From positions 35,166,967-35,230,966 of the forward strand of contig NC_092694.1 of assembly GCF_964275005.1 (NCBI RefSeq): a stretch of 64,000 nucleotides of DNA. Reading direction: 5' to 3'. This document shows positions 22,625 to 35,210 of the stretch, one piece after another. Under the pieces are notes generated by a model that was not told the origin of the DNA, ran no database searches, and was given only the letters and a program-made list of their open reading frames with translations. Position numbers and translations under genes: made by a program. Each line of letters begins with the position of its first letter. The first letter of the stretch is position 1. This DNA comes from Diadema setosum (lineage: Eukaryota > Echinodermata > Echinoidea > Diadematoida > Diadematidae).

Positions 22625-23312
22625 CCTCATACAGAATTAACACGCTTGAATATTTGTAAATAAAAACCTTCTTGTTGGAACTTCAAATGGCGTATTCGAG
22701 ACTCCATCTTATAACATTCGAAGTTCGAAACGTGGAAAATACCGATACGTATATCAATCTTTGCGCAGTGACTCTTTACATTGGAATTGTCCATTGAGGG
22801 CACGAGCAAATTACACACATTGGGTTGAAAGTATACCATGGAAAAAACTTCCTTTTTTTTAACACTTTCATCTTTCCGAAGCTCTTATCGCTGTTAGTTT
22901 GTGTGTATGTGTGAGTTTTTTCTCCTTGTTTGCCATAAATCTTTCCATGTCTTCACGATTAGAAAACAGTCTGATAGCGCGTATAGGTCCCTATAGCTGA
23001 CATATTTCAAACAGGAAACATCGTTAGATAGTCCATTAAAAGTATATCACATGTAGTGAGAATGCATGTGTGAAAGCTGCATGAGAAAGCTTTCGTTTTT
23101 GCTCTTTCTTTTGTTCTGTGGGTCTCTCAGTCTATTATGCCAACGTATGCCAACACATTGTTACTTTGCACGCACACACAACTGACTGTACTCTAATAAT
23201 AAATGCTAGTAAGAGGGGAAGACACACTTTCAAAAGCAATGACAACACTACAACACTATTCAAGAGATAAGAACAACTTTTGTGATCTTCCAACTTGCTA
23301 TATAATTGAGTA

Positions 23313-23834
23313 TCTGAATATAAGAACGACCCAAGTCCACGGAAGACCATTTCGAGTAAACTTTAAAAAAAACTTCATATCTTTTTTATTTGTCTAATAA
23401 TATTCTATTTAACTATGATGGGAAGGCAACATTGTATATACAAATTAGTATATTGTATATACAAATTAGAACATATATTATTATGACAATTAACATTTAC
23501 ATTAATTGTGGAGAGGCCATTTTGTGTGATGGACTTGGGTCGTTCTTTGAATCATATGGACTTGGGTTCTTGGTCGTTCTTTGAATCATATACATGATAT
23601 TCTGCTATAGAGATGAGAGAAGGACAAGAGAGGGCGCTATAATATGAATGTAAGAATGACCCAAGTCCTTCATTCTTACATTCATATAAGATTTAACTCA
23701 TTCATTTCAGGCACTTCCGGGGGTAATTAGGATTTATCATTTATACACAAGATGAGTCCATGCATAAGCTGCAATTTCCCATGTCAAACTGAATTTGGCC
23801 AAAAATTGGACCTGGGTCGTTCTTATATTCAGGT
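23313..23834. mobile_element. MITE with multiple inverted AAGAACGACCCAAGTCC segments
   Basis: Outer ends CTGAATATAAGAACGACCCA and its reverse complement (23808-23834). The interior repeats GGACTTGGGTCGTTCTTTGAA twice (with small changes) and AAGAATGACCCAAGTCC once more in inverse. No coding capacity. Confidence 0.65.
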
Positions 23835-24703
23835 CTTCAATACAATGGTGCCAATTCAACGTCTAAAAGCTGAACTGTAGTTGCATCAATGAAGCGGAAA
23901 TGCTCAATGGGGAGACTCCCTTTCCTTAGATGTATGTATAATAAAGTATTGTTTTCCTATATATGAACGTGGTTCCTGATGAAGCGAGCAACATTTCTTG
24001 GTATCATCAAGGAAATGTGTGATACCTTTTTAGCGTCATGGACTATTTAAAATGTAGTTTCTAAAACGTGTGTCCGTGTTTGTCTATTATCAACATGTAA
24101 TTTTAACTTCTACAGTGTGAAAGTCGTTTTAAGAAAGGAAATATATTTGCATTAATTGTTTCCAGAAGATGGGAATACTTTGTTGCGTTGCACAGAAATG
24201 CCAGTTTAAAAAAAATGATATTCTTACGTTGTATAATTTGAATTGATATGGATCAACATTATTCAGCATTGTTCATGTGCAGCTCCAGTTTTCTGTTCAG
24301 ATTACACTTAAAAAATCAAGCCAAGATTCCATCCTTGGAAGCTTAACTTGGTACAATAGTTCATAAAAGTGGTACACTTTGTATTTTGAATGATTATTAA
24401 ACGATGCATATTCATTTACAGTAATAGAATGCGTTACTAGCACATTGGTTACTACATTTCTACCTCTCTTCTCTAAGGAATGGTTGCAGATGGCATAAAA
24501 CATCTAATAAAGTTGCATTTTCTTTCCAAAGTGCCGTTTATGTTTTTTTTTCTTTGTAAATTGATCCCACCCAAATAGTCTTTTTTGTGTGTGTGTGCAG
24601 TAGATCAGTGTCAAAATCTAACAGAATTCGTTCAATCCTCCTATAAACTTCACAGTTAGATTGTTTATCTTACCAGACATAAAATGGGGTGAAATATTTA
24701 TAT

Positions 24704-24851
24704 AATATTGGATGGTCTTGAGGTTAATACAAGGAAATATTGGACGAGCTATGTACAAATATTGGACGAGTCGAAGACGAGTCCAATATTTTGCTTAGCG
24801 AGTCCAATATTTCTTTGTATTGACCGAAAATAGGACATCCAATATTATCAT
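24704..24851. mobile_element. Fold-back element with AATATTGGACGAG core
   Basis: The left arm TATAATATTGGAT...AATATTGGACGAG is mirrored by CTCGTCCAATATT-like sequence and ATCCAATATTATC on the right. Nearly the whole 148 bases can fold. Related AATATTGGTCG words occur at 25557-25595. Confidence 0.6.
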
Positions 24852-25842
24852 TATTATCCTACAGATGATTTTAGCAAAGAATATTTTCACTTACCCTTTC
24901 TGTCTCTGAGTGCTGTATGGTCTCCTACTGTACTTGATCCTGGTATGGGGTATGGTACACTCTAGAACAGTGCAAGTTAATCCACTTCATTCCCAGATAA
25001 AACAGTGACTTATGTATTTTGATGTACATTCCAAGGAAACTTAGATCAACGTCGAACGAGGCCAAAACAACCATGTTCTTGTATCCGAGATCTGAGACAT
25101 AATTCACGTCACATCTACCGCAGATCGTGGAAGATCGAATTAACACATAACGTAACATGCATGCAAATGCAAGCGGCGGGGCCGGCCGGCTATATGTATT
25201 TGTATATCGCGGGCTATCTATAGCAGTGCAGTAGCGCTGAGCTGATCGATCGTCGCCTGCACAAAAAAAAAAAAAAAAAAAAAAAAAAAATGCAACTTGT
25301 TTTAATCAAACCTAAATTTAATTTCCTGTTATAAAAGTGATATTTTGAAAAATTGTATGAAAAACAACCTTAACTAATTAATATATGAAATTTGTTTGTA
25401 TAAAAAATTCTTGAAAAAACGATATTTTAGTTAATTCGTGATTGACCACTCACAGACGTTTTTACTTCATATTTCGGGTCATCTCGTATATCTCAACCAA
25501 TCACGGTGCAGTTTATAAAAACTTTGGGGAATCCCCCTCTTGCCGTCCAGTATTTTAAATATTGGTCGCCTCGGCAAAAAATATTGGTCGAGTTCAACAA
25601 ACTTTCTAAGTGGGTCGGAGGTTATGAGGTGCGTCGACAAAATAACACTTGTATTTGGGCTCTAAAAATCCTCTGTATGGATAATAATCAATACTATATA
25701 CTTTGTGCGATGGATCTTTTGAACTTCGGAGACATATTTAGTATATTCAGCAAAGCATCCTAGAACGCCCTCAGAAATCCCTCAGCCAAATACATGTACA
25801 GGATATCATGTATAGGGCCTACAGTCATGATAGAGCACTCTT

Positions 25843-26362
25843 CCCTTATGGAACAGTCATAGTGTTGCCACAAAGTAAAACACACTGTGATTCACAGGGT
25901 GAAACACAATATGTTATGTCACACTATGGTTACCTGTGAAATTGGGACATGTGGTAATATTATCACCCTGTGGAAAATCACAGGGTGGATACTGTGGTAC
26001 ACTGAAGGTAACACAGTATGTCAAAATGAGGCATCCCATACTGTGTTATCTACCACAGTCTTTCACACTGTGTTATCTACCACAGCCTCTCACAGTCTCA
26101 CACTGTGTTATATACACAGTCTTTCACTCTGCACGCGTATTATCAACAACACTCGAAAAAAAAAAAAATCTGGGCCAATCAATAGCCATAACTATATGCC
26201 AGAATTTACCAAATGGGCGAGGGATGAATTTCAGGACAAACATGTCCCTACCTATATCACCTGTCCCACCTCAAACAACCCATACGACCTACTACCATTC
26301 TAGTCCTAAATAGATCTATAATAGTCATCCTATTCCTAGTTAGTCCACGGGTGTTTCAGTAC

Positions 26363-26401
<39 letters not shown>

Positions 26402-26669
26402 ATTATATAATATATGAAGAGTTTGTTTGCAAAAACCGATAAGTCCATATTTGCCAAATGGAGATATTTGCGATTAAAGGTCAAGAAAAATAAAGAGAAT
26501 AATAAGAAAACTTTTGCTTCTTTTGACCATAAGTTCAAAAATATACCTTTATATTATGTAGCGACCAATATATCATGTAAAAGGTATTATTTTGTACTTA
26601 ATGGCAGAGATCGTACTTCAAAATCTTCAAAAATGGACTTATCGGTTTTTGCAAACAAACAGTTATATA

Positions 26670-26709
<40 letters not shown>

Positions 26710-26715
26710 CATATA

Positions 26716-26747
<32 letters not shown>

Positions 26748-28611
26748 CATATATATATATATCTTTTCGTAATGCATTAGGAATTGGTTACTAACTACAC
26801 AATACTTTATTATCAAGATATGAAATTACACTTTCAAACAAAATTTATGACATTGGGAATATTATAACATTATTAGACAATCTTTAATAAAGTCCAAAGA
26901 AAGTCCCGTCATAATTACTCTGAAAAAAATATTAGAAATCTTATATGTATTTTCTAAAATTTTGCTTTCTTTTTCTGAATATTCATGAGCTATGTAAAAA
27001 TTTGTGCCACAGGGTTACCACAAGAGTACCTCAGAGAAAAAAACAAACAAAACAAAACACGGGAATACCCCAGAAATACCACATGAAGTATCACATACTG
27101 TACCTCAGCACTCCCACTTAATAGGTTATACTGTAGGAGCTTAGGCCAGGTTAAATGCTGCTTGAATTAATTTGTATAATTCACACAACTCATCTATTAA
27201 TTAAATTCTGGAATAAATGTGTGTGGTTTATTCATTTTTTTTTTTTTTTATTCCAGTAATTGGTACTGCTGCGTGATACTCCTGTGTGGTCCTGCTATGT
27301 GGGACATTGTATTGTCTCGTGGTAGTCTTGTGGTATAGTATATCAAGAAAAAAAAAAGAATACCCTGTTGATTTTTCTGTGGTACTTTCCTTTGTATTGT
27401 ATTTTGTGCGGTTTTGCCTCATTGAGTTATTGCTCTGTGGTATCAAGTATTGCTATGTGCTACTGCTGTGCGATATACTGTACTATGTGGTTTTACTGTG
27501 TGGTACTCCTGAGCGGTACTGCTGTTTGGTATTGTCCTGTGGTAGTCCTGTGTGGTATTGTCCTGTGATATAATATGTCCCAAAATTCCACTGGAATATC
27601 CCGTGTCCCGTTCATATTTTGAATGAATGTTTCCCCCAGCAATATTATTATCATGATTTTAATGACATACCCCATCGCCATTCACTTGTGGGTCGGTCTA
27701 TAGAGTGACAAATCTGCAACACTACATGTCAACATGCTGCAACACGTGACACGTTCTGTGGGTATTTTGTGGTAAGCTGTGGTACATGACGAGTCATTGT
27801 GTGACTTTTGGGTGAGAAACCACATAATCTAAAATTTCACACTGTGACAATTCGGCGGACACAATATTTCCACATACTGCTGTGACACAGTGTGGATTTG
27901 TGTGGCAAGCGCTGAAGGAACTGTGATTACTATATGACTTTCGGTGAAGAACCACATAGGCTAGAATTCCACACTGTAGCAACTCTGTGGGCACACAAAT
28001 TTCACATATATATTACAGTATGTGACACACTGTGGTCATTAAATGGTAAGCTGTGGTAACTGTGATTTATACGATATCAACATGTGATAAGTCCAATAGT
28101 TTTAGATACACACTGTGCTCTTACGTGAACACATCTTTCTTACAGACTGAAATATGTAGCACACTGTGACTATCATGTTGTAGCTGTGGTAACTGTATAC
28201 TGCTATGTGGCTAGTAGAAGATAAACCACATAATACATCGTTTCACACTGTGACATCTCTGTGGAGGCACTATTCCCATAGACTGCAAATATGTGACACA
28301 CAGTGGTTATTATGTTGTAACTGCATGTCACCATATGATAATTATGTGGTTAACCACATAGTCTGAAAATTCATACTGTGACAACTCTATGAACACACCA
28401 TGCCCACATACTGCAGCATATAACACATTGTGACCATTATGTGGTAAGCTGTGGTAACTGTGTACGACTATGTGAATTGTATGTGGTGAACCACATAGTT
28501 TGTAATTTGACGCTGTGTTAACACTGTGAACAGACCATAATATAAAACACATTTTACCTATAGTTAACTATGTGAACTTGGTGTGGTAACACTGTGTTTG
28601 TTCCATAAGGG
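25843..28611. mobile_element. Large inverted-repeat element built from CACTGTG units
   Basis: Ends CCCTTATGGAACA and TGTTCCATAAGGG are inverted, with further matching (GTGTTGCCAC versus GTGGTAACAC). The left 300 and right 900 bases are filled with CACACTGTG, ACCACAG and TGTGGTAACTG palindromic words. On the right these form about six degenerate units of 125-145 bases (27760-28600). The middle holds TA microsatellites, GAAGAG MITE copy 3 and a second motif class (GGTACTGCTGTGTGGTA, 27250-27570). No protein-coding frame. Confidence 0.55.
26416..26660 (-). mobile_element. GAAGAG-type MITE, copy 3
   Basis: Same family, inserted within the CACTGTG inverted-repeat element. The right terminus runs into a TA microsatellite and the last bases are altered. 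Confidence 0.75.
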
Positions 28612-30402
28612 TTTACTTAAACGTTTTCGCTGATATTCCACTGACAAAGAATAAGTGCATCTACCTGTAATACTTAAATTGTTCATAACGGTTCCGTTAG
28701 TCAGAGTGAGCCTCGTAATTCTCTTAATTTATTTCCGATTTGTTTGAAACCTCTTTCATTCTGGATGCTTGGAAGATTTTTATTTATCTATTTCATCTGA
28801 CTGGAACATAGTGTTAAATAGCACTGTTGGTTTAAATCTTTAGCTATGTTTACTTTTGTAATAGATTACGATAAAAAACCAGTAGAGTTTTCATTGCAAT
28901 ACGTCACACTGCCTGTTATATTTTAGTATGGTGTATGAATGTCTCTTTTTTTTTATAGCCTTTGTCACGCAGCAAATTCTCTTTGAGATGATTTACTGTC
29001 TCCTATCCTTGCCCAGGCTTTTTGTGTGCTGGAGCGCTCTTTCACGTTGATTAGGTGATAGTTTTGGTGTATGTGTGTGTGTGTATGTATAAGTTTATAT
29101 GGGTGTAACTCGCGGGTGTGGGGTATGTGTGTGTGCGTGTATGTGTGTGTGTGCGTGTGTGTGTGGGTGTGTATGTGGAAGTGTACTCTCTTGAGAGTCG
29201 GGGGGGGGGGGTAGTGGTGGTGTGTAGAACATGTGTTAAAGTCTCAACTGGAGGAGTGCTCTAGCATATGGAAGTGCCTGGATGGGGTGAATAGGGCGAA
29301 GGGAAAAAAAAATGCATATTTTATATACGCTTATTTTCTCCTGCAATATTTTTTTTTTTATTAAATGTATATATTTTATGTATGTATGGTATAAAACTCA
29401 TGTTAACTTATTTCATGATTTATATTCTTCATTTATGCACCTCTATCTTTATGTATGTCCGAAAACAAATTTTATGTATATTTCATACATGACAATAAAT
29501 TATCTTGAATCTTGAATCTTGAATCTTGAATCTTGAATTGAAATCTCTCTTAAACATTGCTCCACCTGTCCATGTTACAAATGCAGTTTTGATTACATGA
29601 TAATGTTGCCTCGTCTGATGTCTAAAAACTGGCACATAAATCTTGAAGGCATAGTTCACCATTTGCAGATGAAACAAAACCCAGCATAAGTGCTTCAAAA
29701 TAGTTCTAAAATGTGAGTTAGGGATGGAAACAAACAGTGTAAAAAGTGATTGAAGCAGTATAATTGATGTTAAGTATTGTTAAATACAAAAAAAAAATGT
29801 GAACAATAGTTAAAATAAAACTGTTTGCCAGTCTAAACCGTCTAAAGTTACGGTTTAATGAGAAAAATAATGATATCTCCTTATATTTTAGGCTTTATTG
29901 CTAACATTTTACATGGTAGGATGTTTTGTGATACAACTGACCTACACATGTGCATCAAAACGATATCTTGATTTTTTTTTTCAATCACAACAGGACCTTT
30001 AATCAAACGTTCCCTGTCAACACAAAATGCAGTAATCTCCGCATATACTTTTATCTTTTTGGGATTTTGATAATGTGAAAGGAAAGTATGGTTCCTGAAT
30101 CGTTTGTATTGAATAGGCCTACATGAAATTTTCATGGTATTTTTTTTTTTTGTAATTTCTTCTTCTTCTTTTTTTTTCTTTTTAAAGTGGAAGAGATATG
30201 GAACGCTAACATCGTTACCTGTCTAACTGACATAATAGTTTGATTTAGACTGCGAGTATAAGCCTTTGCATCTCTCGAAAGCATGCTAATATTCACAATG
30301 CATTATCTTATCATAGTTACTCCCATCCAGATATATAAGAGTGTAGGGGTGCAAGGTTTTTTTTTTTCTAAATTCACTTTAGCAAGCTCCTGGTATTGTG
30401 GC
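28612..30402. other. 3' flank of gene 2, diverged from that of gene 3
   Basis: 28640-28930 aligns loosely with 9190-9450 (for example TAGCACTGTTGG versus TAGGACTGTTGG). TG-rich tract at 29060-29170. No gene seen besides the LINE end listed. Confidence 0.5.
29300..29536 (+). mobile_element. LINE 3' end with TTGAATC tail
   Basis: An AT-rich 3' untranslated piece ending ATGACAATAAATTATC followed by five units of TTGAATC. Short tandem 3' tails of this kind are typical of CR1/L2-like non-LTR elements. 5'-truncated, no coding part. Confidence 0.6.
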
Positions 30403-30547
30403 TCAAGCGCCTTCTTGCTTTTCAGCTGGATCTGGTGTCACGTAGATCTGATCGTGGTAGATGTGCTGCAACTCAGGGCACTCGCATGTGTTATCTTCGA
30501 TAGCGGGGTTCTGTAAGGCAGGGTCACCTTTGGGTCGTGATATTAAT
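30403..30547 (-). pseudogene. Gene 2 tail exon (short, open)
   Basis: A 145-base last exon, phase 2 in, stop TGA at 30403-30405. It encodes 47 residues including NPAIEDNTCE and DQIYVTPDP, aligning with NLAIEANPC and KQIFVTPDT of gene 3. It lacks the PHVYDVL end. The conserved VTPD island in a third, diverged paralogue supports it as a functional motif of the family. Confidence 0.65.
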
Positions 30548-30869
30548 CTGTAACCAAGTAAGTTGAAAGTATTTCCTTATCATTCATTCATTTATGCATG
30601 CCTGCATTCATTTATTTTCACTTTCTAACAGTTATGCATCGATAAGTGAATGTTACAATCGACGCTATAACAGTACATTCCACATAACAGATAATGCACG
30701 ACATAGGCCCCTGTTGTCAAATCTTATTACGTATTGTGGTGAAACCGGAATGCAGAAGTAGACTGAACTGAAATGAACATGCATTTTTAATGGAACGCAT
30801 TAAATTTTAATTTCCACCACTATTGCCAACAATCTTTAAGAGCAATAACAAATAGGTGATATCTACCAT

Positions 30870-32540
30870 AAAGCATGAAGGAAGGCTGACAATATCTGCC
30901 ATGTATTAGAAGGAATCGAACACAAATAAGGAGCAGTTATCACTGTAAGGAGTTGATTTAAATCTAATTTAAATACCCTCCAGTCTGGGAGGAAGTGAAT
31001 TTGCATATGAATTTAGCCGGGTTGGAGGCATCCCACATGCAGGTGTTTGACAGCTATTGTTCCACAGCATAGCTAAGTTTGCAGCAGCCAGCGTATGTAT
31101 AGGCAGGCTCACAAGAAGTGAAGCTGCCACACCCTGTCTTGCCACCAGACAGACCAGACGCTGCAGAGCCTTGTCTAGCAGTGATGCCACAACTGGGGTG
31201 TCCAAGGCCCAACTGTAAGTTTCCGTTTGTCTTATTTATAAATTTTGTAGTATGGATAATGGTTTGAGTTTGCTCAGATAGTAATTGGTATTGTATAGTT
31301 ATATTTCTGGCGGTAAGCCGTATTCTATGATTATTGATACCCGGACAGTTTAGAAGCCCCTCCTTATTGTCTGAAGTTGTGATATGAATACAGTTTAAGT
31401 TAACTCGAGAAAGTTGATATAGGGTTTTTTGTTTGTATTCGAGTATGATATGAGGAGGACTGAAGATAATTGTAAGGAAAAGGAGTAATTTTGATAGCTG
31501 AAGTCTGGAGTACAGTGTAATACGCGAAATTATGTCCCCGCGTAGTGAATTTTAATGATGATGATGCTGTAGGTTTAATTGTCTGCTGTATATTTTGAGA
31601 TTAGGGTATAATTGAGAGGCCCTTGTGATATTTCTGTATTCCTTATATAAAGGGCTAAAATAGGCTGTTTGAATGTATATATAATGCCCTCATTATGTTT
31701 GCGAGTCGAAGACGGCAACAAGGTAAAGGTATTATAGAAGTGAATAATTATTGTAAGACAGTTGTCTCGTATAAGATGTTGTTTGTAATATTTTTCCAGA
31801 CGGCTGTTAAGGGCATAGTGGAGCTTCGTCTACATAAGCTCACACAATCATCGGGTCGAGACTCCACAGGTGTCTCCCATTCAGCCGCTGCCTGATCCGG
31901 TTGCCCGGATTTCCCTCGCCGAGTCCGAGACACACCCCCTCCACAATAACGCCGGTTACACGGGCTGGATCCGTCGCCTTCGCTGAACCGCGGTCGACCG
32001 GTCGAAGGACGTCGTTGTCGCCCCGACACATTCTCCAAGCGCTTCGCGTTCGCCGTCTCCAAGGACGCAAGGCTGTCGTCGCATATGGAGAACGCCGATT
32101 CGCGAAGCAAAGTCAGTATGACAACATTTCCCAATAAATGATAAACCGGAACCACAAGTTTGTATTGAACTGAACTCTGAATGCTGACCGACATTATGGT
32201 CAGGGATATGATTTGTTGTGGCAAGCCACATGCCCACGCCGTCTCGTAAGTCAATATTGTGAGAAGTGTTGTAGTACTTGGTTACTCAGTTTATAAGTCG
32301 GAAGATTAACATTGAGAGTTATTAGTTTTGAGTTAGAAGGTTGTTAGTATTTGATATATGAGATAACAGTCATTTAATCTGCGAGATATGTTAAGCTCTG
32401 AGCTCAGAAGACTATTATATTGTACGACCGGATGTATGATTTGAAGACTTGATTACACTTTAATAAATGTACACATAATTTCAACGGTACTTTATCTCTT
32501 CTCATATTTCATTTCGGGTGATCAAACTGCCTCATCTAGA
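30870..32540 (+). other. Extra block in the gene 2 intron with a GC-rich core
   Basis: The intron between tail and TM exons is 438 bases in gene 3 but 2054 here. The extra block has a CpG-rich core at 31880-32110, unlike its surroundings. Splice-like signals on the plus strand: donors GTAAGT at 31213 and 32243, GTAAAG at about 31722, acceptor TTTTTCCAG at about 31798, and AATAAA near 32463. A retroelement, a small gene or a non-coding transcript are all possible. No protein family recognised. Confidence 0.35.
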
Positions 32541-32601
32541 CCAATAAGCTAGTTCACGTGTAACACACTGTGACAATCACTTGTTCTATAAAGATACGTA
32601 C

Positions 32602-32701
32602 CTTCTGACAATACAACAAGTTAGCGGCACGCAGATAGCGCACTTATTAGAGCACTTCCGACCGCAGAGAATATCACATAAAAAAAGGAGGTCGCGAGGT
32701 T
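32602..32701 (-). pseudogene. Gene 2 transmembrane-exon remnant, helix lost
   Basis: A 100-base exon of the same length and phase as that of gene 1, with AG acceptor and GTACGT donor. In the joined frame the helix is replaced by a Cys-rich run (CDILCGRKCSNKC). The original hydrophobic reading (VIFSAVGSALISALSA) is present in another frame and then hits a stop. Two offsetting indels explain this. Confidence 0.6.
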
Positions 32702-34014
32702 CTGCAAACTTGTCTGTTGAGACCGAAAGAGAAAAGGAATGGGTAAAGAGAGAAAGAGATGGAGAGATGGGGGAGGGTGGGAGAGAAAATGATAAATAAA
32801 TAGACAAAGACGGTGTTTTCATATATTATAAATACATATTATAATATGCATGAAATGAAGATAATTTTATTATCTGAACCTCTTCTATATCGATGTTAAC
32901 TTATTTCCAGGACACTACAGTAGTATATCTTACACTTCTTTTTCATGTCGATGTTATCAGCTTGTTTGACTGTTGCCATTGTTGCTACATCTCGCGTTCT
33001 CATGAGGGAGCTTTAGATTTTTGCGACGGGGACGTTCAGAGGAAAAAAAAAACTGTTCTGAGCATGCGCAAAATTGCGTATCAAAGTCGATCTATTTATA
33101 GCTTGCGTCGTCTGAGTTTTTACTAAGCGTTCTGCGCTATTTTTACGTCCGCTCAATTCACGACGTAGAGAGCTACTTCATGCACCAATGATAATTATGA
33201 GGGCGACATTCTGTTTTTTTATAGGTTGAGTCCCAGCGTAGTCTAAAGCTACAGTGTACTTTTCAGCACGACGCAGGGAGAGAGGAGAACGCCTAACGCG
33301 AACATAGTCTCAAACATTCGCGCCGCAAATTAATTCAATCATACATGTAGTTTATTTCCAATCAACGAAAATCAAAACATAGTACAAAGGATACATGTCA
33401 TGAATTGATATTGTTCAAACATTTGCAGAAGATCCATGTAGTATACAAGATAAGTTATAATATAACAACAACAATAATTACGGAAACTAGTGATCCACTA
33501 AAAAGCAAAGCTTGTTGGACGTGGATCGCTAGATAATTAATGAGTAAAAATATATCATTCAAGATTCTTTATAACTATTGTATCTAATATAGATTATTTA
33601 AGTCATCTGTAGAGATATACATATAGTTATTTTAAGATACGCAGGTCTGGAAAAAAATCTAAAGCTTCCTATAATCATTACTCCATGATTGTGGCATAAC
33701 TACCTTCTAATTATCATCACTATTATCATTACCATTCATAAAGTATGTTCTAAAGTCAAGTCCCGTTGAGTAAAGGCAGGTTGAATAAGGTTGAGAAAAC
33801 TGGAGCTGACTTTATCTGATAAAACATGACAATCTGCGGTGAACTTGCTCCCAGGACTTGGAGCACTGTCCATGCAGATCTGAGACATATTATGATTTCA
33901 CAAAGTACTTTCAAGAAGCATCTAAACCTTCCGCTTTCAATGTCAGCGCCTTGAATCTATTAAATTAAGGTTGCCACTAAAACGGCCGCCAAAAATTCTG
34001 AAGATCTCAAAACC
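32702..34014. other. Intron sequence of gene 2
   Basis: Purine-rich stretch at 32720-32800. Sequence from 33650 begins copy B of the segmental duplication but diverges from copy A after 33745. No gene seen. Confidence 0.5.
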
Positions 34015-34440
34015 ATCAAGGACGAAAAAGTTGCATCAACCTGAGTCGAATTCAGCACCCTCGAAATAGGGTGAACTAATGATATCTTTCTATTTATTCA
34101 TCGTTTATAACTTAAGGAATATAGTTAAAGATCATATTTTGCGGCAATTTTCTATAACTTTTAGTTTTATGTCGACCATAAGAAGTGTAAGAGTTGCTTC
34201 ACCCAGACCAGCATCATGCACCCAGGAAATAGGGTAAAACCATGATATCTTGTCAAATTTTCACAATTCATCATCATCGAAATATATCAAAGCAACTTTA
34301 TTTTCCCTATCAACTTTTTACCATTTAAAGAGACAAATAATCATATAGAAACTTCAGATTTTGGCAGCCATATTGGCAGCCATCTTGATTATATCGACAC
34401 CCTCAAGGAGGCAAGAGTTGCATCATCCAGATTCGGATTT
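34015..34440. repeat. Degenerate tandem repeat with GTTGCATCAxCC words
   Basis: Three diverged units with AAGTTGCATCAACCTGA, AGAGTTGCTTCACCCAGA and AGAGTTGCATCATCCAGA at spacings of about 170-215 bases, each near a CGAC or GCAGCCAT segment. Confidence 0.5.
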
Positions 34441-34920
34441 GGGCAACGTAAAATAAAGGGGGGAAAGCGGTTAGGTAAAAAAAAATCTGGGTTTGGCATT
34501 CAGACTGTTTACATTTTAGAACGATGTGTAAAAGTGGGAATTTCTGTCGAAATATCGGTCGTGCATGATCAGTGTTGATTCATTAGAATTTAGGTAACAC
34601 AAAGAACAGTCTTCCATCAACAAAAAGAAAAAAAAATGTGTCTTTGCCGGGACAACAATTTCACCTTCAAAGATGGCTTTGGTTTATGATATTTGCGATG
34701 TATGTGTGAACACATAGTCACACACATATAAACTAAATACAATCCTGCTTATTTTTGGAGAAAAAAAAATTCACTTGACCGACACACATAATATGATTAT
34801 ACAGTCACTCTATTCACACTGTCGACTTCAAGTATTACGGTATCTTAAGTTGGGGAACTATACTTGATAAAGGGGACCAATCCCTCCATTAAAGATTTTC
34901 CTCTCAAAACAGACACTTAC

Positions 34921-34968
34921 CACTCGGCTGATCACATGCACATCCTGTCGAGGTATCAAAACGACTGA
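34921..34968 (-). pseudogene. Gene 2 stalk exon, repeat unit 1
   Basis: A 48-base phase 1-1 exon encoding SRFDTSTGCACDQPS with AG acceptor and GTAAGTG donor. It differs from its tandem twin by several substitutions, with CACDQPS versus SACDQPS at the end, so the duplication is not very young. Confidence 0.6.
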
Positions 34969-35026
34969 CTGTGGAAACTAGAAGACAGATTGCATGACAT
35001 GTTAGTAGTGTTCACAAATCCAGACG

Positions 35027-35064
<38 letters not shown>

Positions 35065-35067
<3 letters not shown>

Positions 35068-35138
35068 GAGCTTGCGACCAAAGGCGCTAAATCCATTGAA
35101 AAATGAAGGATTTAGCGTCTTTTGGAAGCAAGCTCTTC
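35065..35138. mobile_element. 74-base hairpin MITE, copy 1
   Basis: An almost complete palindrome: GAAGAGCTTGC and CCAAAGGCGCTAAATCC mirrored by GGATTTAGCG and GCAAGCTCTTC. It sits inside a TA microsatellite. Its ends resemble the larger GAAGAG family. Confidence 0.65.
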
Positions 35139-35165
35139 CTATATATATATATACATATTAAAAAA

Positions 35166-35210
<45 letters not shown>

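Noticed and set aside
27760..28600. CRISPR-like or regular satellite array
   Set aside because: Units are degenerate, of variable length (about 125-145 bases) and palindromic inside, within a eukaryotic inverted-repeat element.
31748..32254. 168-codon minus-strand frame as a gene
   Set aside because: No recognised domain; it crosses the GC-rich block with overlapping frames on both strands and there is no paralogue in genes 1 or 3.
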